Origin: Deltaproteobacteria bacterium
GTDB lineage: Bacteria > Myxococcota_A > UBA796 > UBA2385
DNA: 15,433 nucleotides
Assembly (NCBI GenBank): GCA_947462115.1
Contig: CANHON010000071.1
Span: 1-15,433 of the forward strand
Reading direction: 5' to 3'
Shown piece by piece: positions 7,315 to 14,335 of the stretch. Under the pieces are notes generated by a model, which was given only the letters and a program-made list of their open reading frames with translations, did not search any database and was not told the DNA's origin. A program made the translations under genes and the position numbers. The stretch's first letter is position 1; each line of letters begins with the position of its first letter.

Positions 7315-7380
7315 ACGGGCTTGCCCGTTGGTGAACGGGCTTGCCCGTTGGTGAACGGGCTTGCCCGTTGGTGAACGGCC
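7301..7380. repeat. four tandem 20-bp palindromic units at a convergent gene junction
   Basis: Units at 7301-7320, 7321-7340, 7341-7360 and 7361-7380 each read YTGCCCGTTGGTGAACGGSC. Units two and three are identical; unit one differs at its first base and unit four at its nineteenth. Each holds the arms GCCCGTT and AACGGGC around a GGTG loop (7-bp stem; one mismatch in unit four). Neighbouring units can also pair across unit borders (AACGGGC-TT-GCCCGTT), so the array can fold in alternative ways. It begins in the last codons of the protease gene, contains its TGA (7312-7314), and ends at the TAG of the convergent gene (7382-7380). No spacers, so not CRISPR. It may serve as a bidirectional terminator or RNA stabiliser. 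Confidence 0.95.
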
Positions 7381-7901
7381 TAAACGGGGTCGTTCCAGCC
7401 CTTCGGGGCCGACCAGTTGGCGTCGAGGGACTCGACGGCCGCCCACAGCATCACGTAGACCAGGGCGCGCTGCTTGTGGTCGAGGGCCATCTCGCCTTCG
7501 GTCTCGCCGCGCTCGTAGAGGGCCCAGAGGACCTCGTCGAGCAGGTGGGGCTGGGCGCGGTCCATCCAGTTCTTGGCCCGCTCGCCGAAGTCGGCGTCGA
7601 AGGGGGCGAGCACCGGGAGGGCGGCCTGCACCTTGCGCTGGGCGTCGGCGATGTCGGCGCCGCTGACCTTCTTCATGCGGCCGCCGACCCCTTCGAAGAC
7701 GCGCTGGCAGACGGTGAGCATGTAGAGGCCGACCTGGGCCGGCACCATGCCGAGGGGCTCGGCGTTCTCTTCAAAGAAGCGGCTCAGGCGGCGCTGATCC
7801 TTGACGAGGCGGGTGGCGATGACGTTGAAGCCTTCGGGGTCGGCGGAGCAGGCCTCGGCCAGCTCGTGCACGCGTTCACGGGAGATCGCTTGGTTGGGCA
7901 T
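7380..7901 (-). CDS. conserved-looking protein of unknown function (173 aa)
   Basis: I do not recognise this 173-aa soluble protein. It is mostly predicted helix, rich in Ala, Glu, Arg and Leu, with two Cys, no signal peptide and no membrane segment. Conspicuous stretches are RFFEENAEPLGMVPAQ around residues 42-57 and an aromatic C-terminus with ALVYVMLWAAVESLDANW. Third-position GC matches its neighbours, which supports real coding. The ATG at 7901 is preferred because AGAAGG (7912-7907) lies five bases upstream; an in-frame GTG at 7907 would sit on that site. It follows pilT in the same direction after 146 nt, so co-transcription is possible but a separate promoter is equally likely. Its TAG abuts the tandem palindrome array. 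Confidence 0.72.
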   Translation of the reverse strand: MPNQAISRERVHELAEACSADPEGFNVIATRLVKDQRRLSRFFEENAEPLGMVPAQVGLYMLTVCQRVFEGVGGRMKKVSGADIADAQRKVQAALPVLAPFDADFGERAKNWMDRAQPHLLDEVLWALYERGETEGEMALDHKQRALVYVMLWAAVESLDANWSAPKGWNDPV

Positions 7902-7949
7902 GGTCACCTTCTTTGGGCGGCGGCTTGGGCTGGGCCGCGGCGGTCGGGG

Positions 7950-7967
7950 GCGGGCCGTGGGGCCCGC
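7950..7967. terminator. GC hairpin downstream of pilT
   Basis: GCGGGCC and GGCCCGC are perfect 7-bp arms around a GTGG loop, in the 146-nt gap after pilT and 49 nt before the 173-aa gene. No T-run follows on the minus strand. It could attenuate or end the pilT transcript; in such GC-rich DNA chance pairing is also possible. Confidence 0.25.
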
Positions 7968-8047
7968 GAGGGGAGGGGCCGCGCACGCGCGCCGGCTCGC
8001 GGCGCCGGGCTACTCGGCGGTCGACGGCGGGGCAAGCGCAGGGCCGA

Positions 8048-9166
8048 CTATTCAGCGTCCTCGGGCAGCACCGCGCCGTGCTCTTTGAGCCACTTCCGCA
8101 TCTCGTCCTTCTCCAGGGCCTTCTCGAGGGCCGCGGCCGGCTCGATCACGTCCTCGCGCACGAGGCGCCGCAGCGAGTCGTCCATGCCCACCATGCCCTT
8201 GGAGCGCCCCTGGCCGATGTAGCCGTTGATCTGGTGGGTTTTTCCCTCTCGGATCAGCGAGGACAGGGTCGGGGAGCCGAACATCACCTCGATGGCCGCG
8301 ACCCGTCCGCCCTTCTTGCGGCGGAGGAGCTGCTGGGCCAGCACGCCCTTGATGACGCCGGACAGCACGCCGCGCACGCCCTCTTGGCGCTCGGTGGGAA
8401 AGACGTTGATGACGCGATCCATGGTCTTGGCGGCGCTGTTGGTGTGGAGGGTCCCGAAGACCAGCAGGCCGGTCTCGGCGGCGTTGAGCGCCATCTCGAT
8501 GGTCTCCAGGTCGCGCATCTCGCCGACGAGGATGCAGTCGGGGTCCTCCCGCACCGCGGCGCGCAGGGCCGGGGTGAAGCCTTTGCTGTGCGGGCCGATC
8601 TCCCGTTGGCTGACCAGCGCCTTGCGGTTCTCGTGCACGAACTCGATCGGGTCTTCGATGGTCACGAAGTGCATCGGGCGCGTCATGTTCATCTGGTGGA
8701 TGATGGCGGCCAGGGTGGTGGACTTGCCGGAGCCGGTCGGGCCCGTCACGAGCACGAGGCCGCTTTTGAGGCGCGCGATCTGGTGCACGCTCTCGGGCAT
8801 GCCGAGCTGGTCGAGCGTCATGATCTTGGTGGGGATGATGCGGAAGACCCCGCCCATCCCGCGCTCTTGTTTGAACAGGTTCACGCGGAAGCGCGCGAGG
8901 CCTGGCACCTCGTAGGCGAAGTCGGTGTCGCCCGACTCCATGTACTTTTTCCACAGGTGCGGCGGGGTGATCGGCTCGATCAGCCGCATGAAGTCATTGT
9001 CATCGAGCACCCGGTAGCGGATCGGCTCGATGCGCCCGGACTGCCGGAAGATCGGCGGGCGGCCCACGCTGAGGTGCAGGTCGCTGGCGCCGCGGTCCTG
9101 CATGAGCTGCAAGAAGCGGTCGACGGGGTTGCCGGAGCGGGGGCTCGGTTCGGTGGGCTGGCTCAT
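8048..9166 (-). CDS. pilT: type IV pilus retraction ATPase PilT
   Basis: This 372-aa hexameric motor ATPase drives pilus disassembly at the cytoplasmic base, for twitching motility and DNA uptake. Seen: the N-terminal PAS-like domain with GASDLHLSVGRPP (26-38), Walker A GPTGSGKST (142-150), Asp box VTIEDPIEF (168-176), Walker B CILVGEMRD (211-219) and His box TLHTN (239-243). The C-terminal retraction motif, AIRNLIRE in well-studied PilT proteins, reads TLSSLIRE here (300-307), so only its second half is kept. Length is close to the family norm. The ATG at 9166 is chosen because the family N-terminus begins there and GGAGG (9175-9171) lies four bases upstream; the frame remains open upstream inside the preceding gene. 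It begins 14 nt after the HEAT-PilT stop, so the two are very probably one operon. Confidence 0.93.
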   Translation of the reverse strand: MSQPTEPSPRSGNPVDRFLQLMQDRGASDLHLSVGRPPIFRQSGRIEPIRYRVLDDNDFMRLIEPITPPHLWKKYMESGDTDFAYEVPGLARFRVNLFKQERGMGGVFRIIPTKIMTLDQLGMPESVHQIARLKSGLVLVTGPTGSGKSTTLAAIIHQMNMTRPMHFVTIEDPIEFVHENRKALVSQREIGPHSKGFTPALRAAVREDPDCILVGEMRDLETIEMALNAAETGLLVFGTLHTNSAAKTMDRVINVFPTERQEGVRGVLSGVIKGVLAQQLLRRKKGGRVAAIEVMFGSPTLSSLIREGKTHQINGYIGQGRSKGMVGMDDSLRRLVREDVIEPAAALEKALEKDEMRKWLKEHGAVLPEDAE

Positions 9167-9180
9167 GGGGCCTCCGGGGC

Positions 9181-11688
9181 TCAGCCCGCGGCGGGGGCGG
9201 CAGGGGGAGCGCTGTCGTCGTTGGGCCGGTCCAAGAAGCCGGCCTGGCAGAGCGGAGCGAAGGTCTCGGGGTTGACGGCGCGGGCCCAGGCCACCTCGGG
9301 CGTGATGAGCTGGGCCTCGACGAGGTCCATCAGCGCCATGTCGACCGTCTGCATGCCGGCGCGGCGGCCGATCTGCATCAAGGAGGGGATCTGGAAGGTC
9401 TTGTCGTCGCGGATCAGGTTGCCGATGCTGAAGGTGCACTTGAGGAGCTCAAAGACCGCCACCCGCCCCTGCCCGTCGGCCCGGGGGATGAGCGACTGGC
9501 TGATGACCCACTTGAGCGACTCCGACAGGCCCATGCGCACCTGACCTTGCTCCTCGGGCGGGAAGCTCTGGACGAGGCGCTCAACCGTCTGCACCGCGCT
9601 GGTGGTGTGCATGGTGGCGATCACCAAGTGGCCGGTCTCGGCGGCCTCCAGCGCCATGCGCATGGTCTCGGGATCGCGGAGCTCGCCCACCATGATGACG
9701 TCGGGGTCCTCGCGCAGCGCCCCGCGCAGCGCCCGGGCGAAGCTCTCGGTGTGCTTGCCCACCTCGCGCTGGTTGACCAAGGCCGACTTCACCGGGTGCA
9801 CGAACTCGATGGGATCCTCGAGGGTGATGATGTGGCTGGCCTTGCTCTCGTTGATCAGGTTGATGATGGCCGCGAGCGTCGTGGACTTGCCGGAGCTCGC
9901 CGGCCCGGAGACCACGATGAGGCCCTGGTGGTAGTCGAGCAGCTCGGTCAGGCGGCCTGGGAGCCGGATGTCGGGGAAGGTCGGGGGTGTGTTGGAGATC
10001 ACCCGGAAGGCCGCGCAGATCCCCTTGCGTTGCCGGAAGGCGTTGACCCGGTAGCGCCCCACCTCGGGGATGGCGTAGCAGAGGTCGACTTCGCCCTCAT
10101 TCTCCAGGCGGTCGCGCTGGCGCTGGGTGAGCAGCGAGGTGATGGCCTTGGCGGTGCTCGGGGCCGGCAGCGGCTTCCAGCCATCGACCCGGTCGAGGCG
10201 GCCGTTGCGCCGCATGATCGGCGGCTCGCCGACGCTGATGTGCAGGTCGCTCGCGCCCTGCTCCCGGACCTGCGCGAGCAGCTTGTCCACCGGGTTGGTG
10301 ATCGTGCTGCTGTTCACCGCGCTGGTCTGGGCCTCTTTGCCGCTGTGGGCGAGGTTGAGGCGGGTGCTGAGCTCGCGCGCCACCTCACCGGCGCGGGTGC
10401 GCACCTCGCTGCTCGGGTCCTTCTCCATGAGCTGCTGGAGGTAGGGGACGAGCCGGGGGTCGTCGAAGCGCGAGAAGGCGCGCACCACCTCGAGGCGCAC
10501 CTCGGCCCGGGGGTCGCGCAGCATCTGCACCAGCGGCTTGAGCGCGAGGTTGGAGCCGATCTGCGCCAGCGCGTCAATGGCGGCCCAGCGGGTGTCTTCG
10601 TCGGCCAGCGCCTCGACGAGGGCCGGCACCGCGCGCTCGTCCTTGAGGCGGCCCAGCGTGTCGCAGGCGGTGATCCGCAGCCACCAGTCGGGCGCCTTGA
10701 GCAGCCGCGTGACCGGCTCGACCACCCTCGGGTCGTTGAACTGCTCGGCCAGCACCAGGGCGTTGGTGCGGATGTGCTCGTCGGTGTGGCTCAGCAGGCT
10801 CAGCGCCGGCTCGAGCAGGGTGTCGCCGAAGGTCTGCAGGGTCTCCAAGATGCGGGTGCGCAGCCAGCCGACGAGATCGGTGGAGAAGCGCAAAATATCG
10901 AGCAGCACGTCTTGCCGCTCGCCCGTGGCCAGCAAGATCTCCACGCTGAGGCGGCGGGTGGCGTCCTCCCCTTCGCCCATCAAGTGCAGCATGCGCTCCC
11001 GCATGCGCTTGGGCTCGAGGCGGGCCTGGTGGCGCAGGTACTGGGCCGCCTTCTCGCGGGCGGTGGCGTCGCCGTGCGCGAACCGGTCGATCATCAGATC
11101 GATGACCCGGGCGTCGGGGAGGGCGATGATGGCCTCGAGCGCCGCGGCCGAGACCTCGGAGTCGGCGTCCTTGGCCGCGCGGATGAACAGATCGAGCTGT
11201 TTGGGGGCTTGGCCGTCCTGGGCGAGGCCGCGCACGGCGGTGAGGCGCACCGGGCCGGGGCCTTCGGTGACGGCCTTGACCAGCCAGACCTCCCGCGAGG
11301 GCCCCCGCAGGTTCAGCGCCATCTCCCAGGCGAGGCGCTGGCGCCGGGTGTCGGCGTCCCGCATCAGCGAGTCGAGGGCCTTGTTGACGTCGGCGTCCGG
11401 CAGCCGGGGGATGAGGCGCGCGGCGAAGGTGCGGGCGTGGCTGGGCTGCTCGATGAGCTCGCCGAACAGCTGCTGGATCGCCTTGAGGTCCGCGCCGTCC
11501 ACGAAGCGCTCGACGCCGATCTGGCGGATCGCCGCGTCCTTCTGCCAGAGCAGCGGGATGGCGGCGACGGGCTTGATGCCGGCCTCGCGCAGCTCCACGA
11601 TCAGCGCTTGTTTCTCGTCTTCGTTCGCCCAGGCGCCTTCAAGGGCCCGATCGAGCGCCTTCTTCTTTCCAAACCCGAGGATGGCCAT
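9181..11688 (-). CDS. HEAT-repeat protein fused to a PilT-type ATPase
   Basis: This 835-aa protein joins two modules. Residues 1 to about 440 are tandem helical HEAT-like repeats; clear examples are DPRVVEPVTRLLKAPDWWLR (319-338), ERAVPALVEALADEDTRWAA (351-370) and the one starting at NLALKPLVQMLRDPRAEVR (380-398). After a short linker, residues about 465-820 form a complete PilT-family ATPase: GASDLHISVGEPP (478-490), Walker A GPASSGKST (595-603), Asp box ITLEDPIEF (621-629), Walker B VIMVGELRD (664-672), His box TMHTT (692-696) and SIGNLIRD (754-761) at the retraction-motif position. The ATPase residues look intact, so it should be active; the repeats would be a docking surface. The tail is Pro/Ala-rich. 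The ATG at 11688 has GGGAG six bases upstream. It is 31 nt after the helicase gene and 14 nt before pilT. A PilU-like accessory motor is a reasonable guess. Confidence 0.9.
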   Translation of the reverse strand: MAILGFGKKKALDRALEGAWANEDEKQALIVELREAGIKPVAAIPLLWQKDAAIRQIGVERFVDGADLKAIQQLFGELIEQPSHARTFAARLIPRLPDADVNKALDSLMRDADTRRQRLAWEMALNLRGPSREVWLVKAVTEGPGPVRLTAVRGLAQDGQAPKQLDLFIRAAKDADSEVSAAALEAIIALPDARVIDLMIDRFAHGDATAREKAAQYLRHQARLEPKRMRERMLHLMGEGEDATRRLSVEILLATGERQDVLLDILRFSTDLVGWLRTRILETLQTFGDTLLEPALSLLSHTDEHIRTNALVLAEQFNDPRVVEPVTRLLKAPDWWLRITACDTLGRLKDERAVPALVEALADEDTRWAAIDALAQIGSNLALKPLVQMLRDPRAEVRLEVVRAFSRFDDPRLVPYLQQLMEKDPSSEVRTRAGEVARELSTRLNLAHSGKEAQTSAVNSSTITNPVDKLLAQVREQGASDLHISVGEPPIMRRNGRLDRVDGWKPLPAPSTAKAITSLLTQRQRDRLENEGEVDLCYAIPEVGRYRVNAFRQRKGICAAFRVISNTPPTFPDIRLPGRLTELLDYHQGLIVVSGPASSGKSTTLAAIINLINESKASHIITLEDPIEFVHPVKSALVNQREVGKHTESFARALRGALREDPDVIMVGELRDPETMRMALEAAETGHLVIATMHTTSAVQTVERLVQSFPPEEQGQVRMGLSESLKWVISQSLIPRADGQGRVAVFELLKCTFSIGNLIRDDKTFQIPSLMQIGRRAGMQTVDMALMDLVEAQLITPEVAWARAVNPETFAPLCQAGFLDRPNDDSAPPAAPAAG

Positions 11689-11719
11689 CTGTCGCTCCCG
11701 CAGCTCGCGCGCGGGGGAA

Positions 11720-14326
11720 CTATGGCACAGGGCGGTCGGACCCCGCGCGTAGAGCGGAAGGGTCCGCGCGGTAGAAGTCACGTAGGCGCTCGAGCACCGC
11801 GCGGGTCGGGCCCACCGCCCGCTCCATCTCCGGCAGCGAGCGCAAGAAGACCCGGCCGTACCACCGGTCGTGGACCCGTCGATCCAAGATGAGGACGGCG
11901 CCCCGGTCGTCGGCCGCGCGCACGAGGCGCCCGAAGCCCTGCCGCAGGCGCAGCACCGCGGAGGGCAGCGTGAAGGTGCGGAAGGGATCGAGGCCCTGCG
12001 CTTCAATGCGCTCGTAGCGCGCCTGCTGGACGGGCTCGGTGGGCACCCGGAACGGCAGCTTGGGGATGACCACGAGGCGCAGGGCCGCCCCGCGCACGCT
12101 CACGCCCTCCCAGAAGCTGTCGGTGCCGAAAAGAACGGCGTTGCCGTTGTCCTTGAAGATGTCGAGCAGGCGGTTCTTGCCCATCTCGCCCTGGCGCAGC
12201 AACAAGAAGCGGTCGCCGAGCACCGCCCGGGCGTGGGCGTGGAGCTGCCCCACCGCCTCGTGGCTGGTGCAGAGCACGAAGGCGCCGCCCTTGGCCACGT
12301 GCAGCGCCGCCGCGGTGGCCCGGCCGGCGTAGTCGAGCCAGTCCGGGTGGTCGGGCTGGGGAGCGTCGCGGGGCAGGCCGAGCAGGGCCTGGCGCATGTA
12401 GTCGAAGGGCGAGGGGAAAACATCGCCCAGCAGCGGGTGGCCGTCGAACTCGCCGAGGTCCGCGGCGCGGAGCGGTCGGGGGCCGCCGCGCTCGGTGGGC
12501 GCGTCCTCGTCCTCGGCCTCGCCGTGCGCCCCGTGGCCGCGGCGCGCCGGATCGAGCCCCACCCGGCCCAAGAAGTGCTCGAAGCTGCCGTTGACCGTGA
12601 GCGTGGCGCTGGTGAGGATCGTGGACTTGAGCGGCGAGAAGATGTGCTGACGGAGCTGCTCGCCGACCTCGATGGGCGCCATGCACAGCAGCGGCGCGCG
12701 GCCGCCGCGGCCCCGCCCTCGGCCGATCCACCGCACGTGGTCGCCGCTGTCCGCCAAGAAGTCGGCGCAGAACCGGGCGCGCTCGGCGATGCGGCGCCCG
12801 GCGCGGCCGAGGTCAAAGACCGGCTGCGGCTCGGCGAGGCGCTGGGCGGGCGGAAGCTCGGCCAGCAGGTCGTGGAGGGCCTCGATGAGCTTGTTCGCTT
12901 GGCCCAACAGGCCGCGCAGCTCGTGGAGGGCGGGGGCGATGACCGTGGTCCACGCCGGGGTGGCCTCGAGCGCCGCGTTGACCCGCACCGCCTCGGCGCC
13001 CTCTGGGTTGCCCCAGGTGTCGATCACAGACAGCGTGCTGGACGTTGTTTCGAGCAGGACCGGCAGCAGGCGGAGCAGGGTCTCCGCCGCCGGCTCAAAA
13101 CGCGCCTGGTCCTCGGGGTGCATGGGGCTGCCCTTGGCCAAGAAGCGCGCCTGGAGGCGCTCGATGGCCCCCGGTCGACGTCGGCGCGGGAGCAGGGGCG
13201 CGACGGCGCGGTTCAGCGCGGCCTCGGTGAGCTGGGCCTGCAGCAGGCTCGTGGCGGCGTCTTCGAGGTGGTGGGCCTCGTCGAGCACGAGGCGGTCGTA
13301 GGCCGGCAGCACGCCTTCGCCGCCGGTGTCGGCCTTCACCATGCGATCGGCCAGCATCAAGCTGTGGTTGACGACCAGGATGTGGGCGTCGGCCGCCCTT
13401 CGGCGGGCCTCGTAGTAGAAGCAGCGGTCGAAGTAGGGGCAGCGGGCCCGGAGGGTCTGGTCGTGATCGCTCTCGATGCGCTCCCAGAGGGCGTCGTCGA
13501 GCGGCACACCGAGGTCTTGGCGGGTGCCCTCCACCGCGGCCTCGGCGAAGCGCGCGACGCCCTCCAGCGCCCGGCGGTCGTCCTCGGGCAGCTCGGCCTC
13601 GGCCAAGGCCTCCGCGAGGCGGCGCCGGCAGACGTAGTTGTTTCGCCCCTTGACCACGGCGCTGCGGATCTGGAGCCCGCCGCGGCCCAGCACTGGCAGA
13701 TCGCTGGTCGCGAGCTGGTTTTGCAGCGTCAGGGTGTAGGTCGCGACGCAGACCTTGCCTTGGTTGGCCAGGGCCCAGAGCGCGGCGGGCACGAGGTAGG
13801 CCAAGGACTTGCCCGTGCCGGTGCCGGCCTCCAGGGCGACGATCTGGTCGTGGTTGAGGGCGCCCCGCACCCGCTCCGCCAAGGCGGCTTGGCCGCCGCG
13901 GGCCTCGTGGCCCTCCATCACCCGCGGCAGGGCCTGGGCGAAGAAGGCGCCCACCTCCCCGGCCGGCACCTCGACCGGGCGGCGCCGGTGGGGCTCGACG
14001 ATCCAGTTGGCGGCGCTGACCGCATTGTTGACAATGACGCTGCCGACGCCATCTTGGCCGAGCTGGCCGGCGACGTTGAGGTCGGCCTCGCTGGGCAGCA
14101 GCGTGCCCGACGGGTGGTTGTGGATCACCACCTGCCCGGCCACGGGCCGCAGCATCATCACAAGCACCTGCTCGGCGGTGCCGCGGCAGTGGACCACCAC
14201 CTCCGCGACGAGGCCGGCCTCGTCCAGGGTGCCGATGGCCATCACCTCGACCCCGCCGGCGGCGGCGATCTCTGCCCGCAGGCGTGCGGCGGCGGCGGGC
14301 AGAAATCGGGTCGGGGGTGCGGTCAC
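11720..14326 (-). CDS. DinG/XPD-type helicase with N-terminal JAMM/RadC-like domain
   Basis: This 868-aa protein has two parts. Residues about 15-115 resemble the JAMM/MPN domain of RadC: HNHPSG (69-74) followed by PSEAD gives the zinc pattern H-x-H-x10-D (His69, His71, Asp82), with Glu42 a candidate upstream Glu. Residues about 145-860 are a superfamily 2 DinG-type helicase: Walker A EAGTGTGKS (166-174), DEAH box (349-352), ILTSATL (570-576), FGTDSFWEGVSV (733-744) and QGFGRLVR (796-803). Of the four Fe-S cysteines usual in DinG/XPD, three are visible (Cys233, Cys296, Cys302); Thr291 stands where the other would be. An acidic insert (about 602-610) and an RG-rich patch (536-543) are present. 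The GTG start at 14326 has no strong ribosome site, but later starts would cut the JAMM domain. It is 9 nt after the phosphorylase gene. A DNA repair role is inferred. Confidence 0.88.
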   Translation of the reverse strand: MTAPPTRFLPAAAARLRAEIAAAGGVEVMAIGTLDEAGLVAEVVVHCRGTAEQVLVMMLRPVAGQVVIHNHPSGTLLPSEADLNVAGQLGQDGVGSVIVNNAVSAANWIVEPHRRRPVEVPAGEVGAFFAQALPRVMEGHEARGGQAALAERVRGALNHDQIVALEAGTGTGKSLAYLVPAALWALANQGKVCVATYTLTLQNQLATSDLPVLGRGGLQIRSAVVKGRNNYVCRRRLAEALAEAELPEDDRRALEGVARFAEAAVEGTRQDLGVPLDDALWERIESDHDQTLRARCPYFDRCFYYEARRRAADAHILVVNHSLMLADRMVKADTGGEGVLPAYDRLVLDEAHHLEDAATSLLQAQLTEAALNRAVAPLLPRRRRPGAIERLQARFLAKGSPMHPEDQARFEPAAETLLRLLPVLLETTSSTLSVIDTWGNPEGAEAVRVNAALEATPAWTTVIAPALHELRGLLGQANKLIEALHDLLAELPPAQRLAEPQPVFDLGRAGRRIAERARFCADFLADSGDHVRWIGRGRGRGGRAPLLCMAPIEVGEQLRQHIFSPLKSTILTSATLTVNGSFEHFLGRVGLDPARRGHGAHGEAEDEDAPTERGGPRPLRAADLGEFDGHPLLGDVFPSPFDYMRQALLGLPRDAPQPDHPDWLDYAGRATAAALHVAKGGAFVLCTSHEAVGQLHAHARAVLGDRFLLLRQGEMGKNRLLDIFKDNGNAVLFGTDSFWEGVSVRGAALRLVVIPKLPFRVPTEPVQQARYERIEAQGLDPFRTFTLPSAVLRLRQGFGRLVRAADDRGAVLILDRRVHDRWYGRVFLRSLPEMERAVGPTRAVLERLRDFYRADPSALRAGSDRPVP

Positions 14327-14335
14327 CGCGGCGGT

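Noticed and set aside
7301..7380. CRISPR array
   Set aside because: The 20-bp units are directly abutted with no unique spacers, and no cas genes are present.
9547..11892. Plus-strand open frame of about 780 codons opposite the HEAT-PilT gene
   Set aside because: It is the antisense shadow of a gene with clear ATPase and HEAT motifs. Long antisense frames are expected at this GC content, and its translation is low-complexity with no recognised domain.
11689..12006. N-terminal extension of the HEAT-PilT protein into the helicase gene
   Set aside because: It overlaps conserved helicase motif VI coding sequence. An ATG with GGGAG six bases upstream lies just after the helicase stop.
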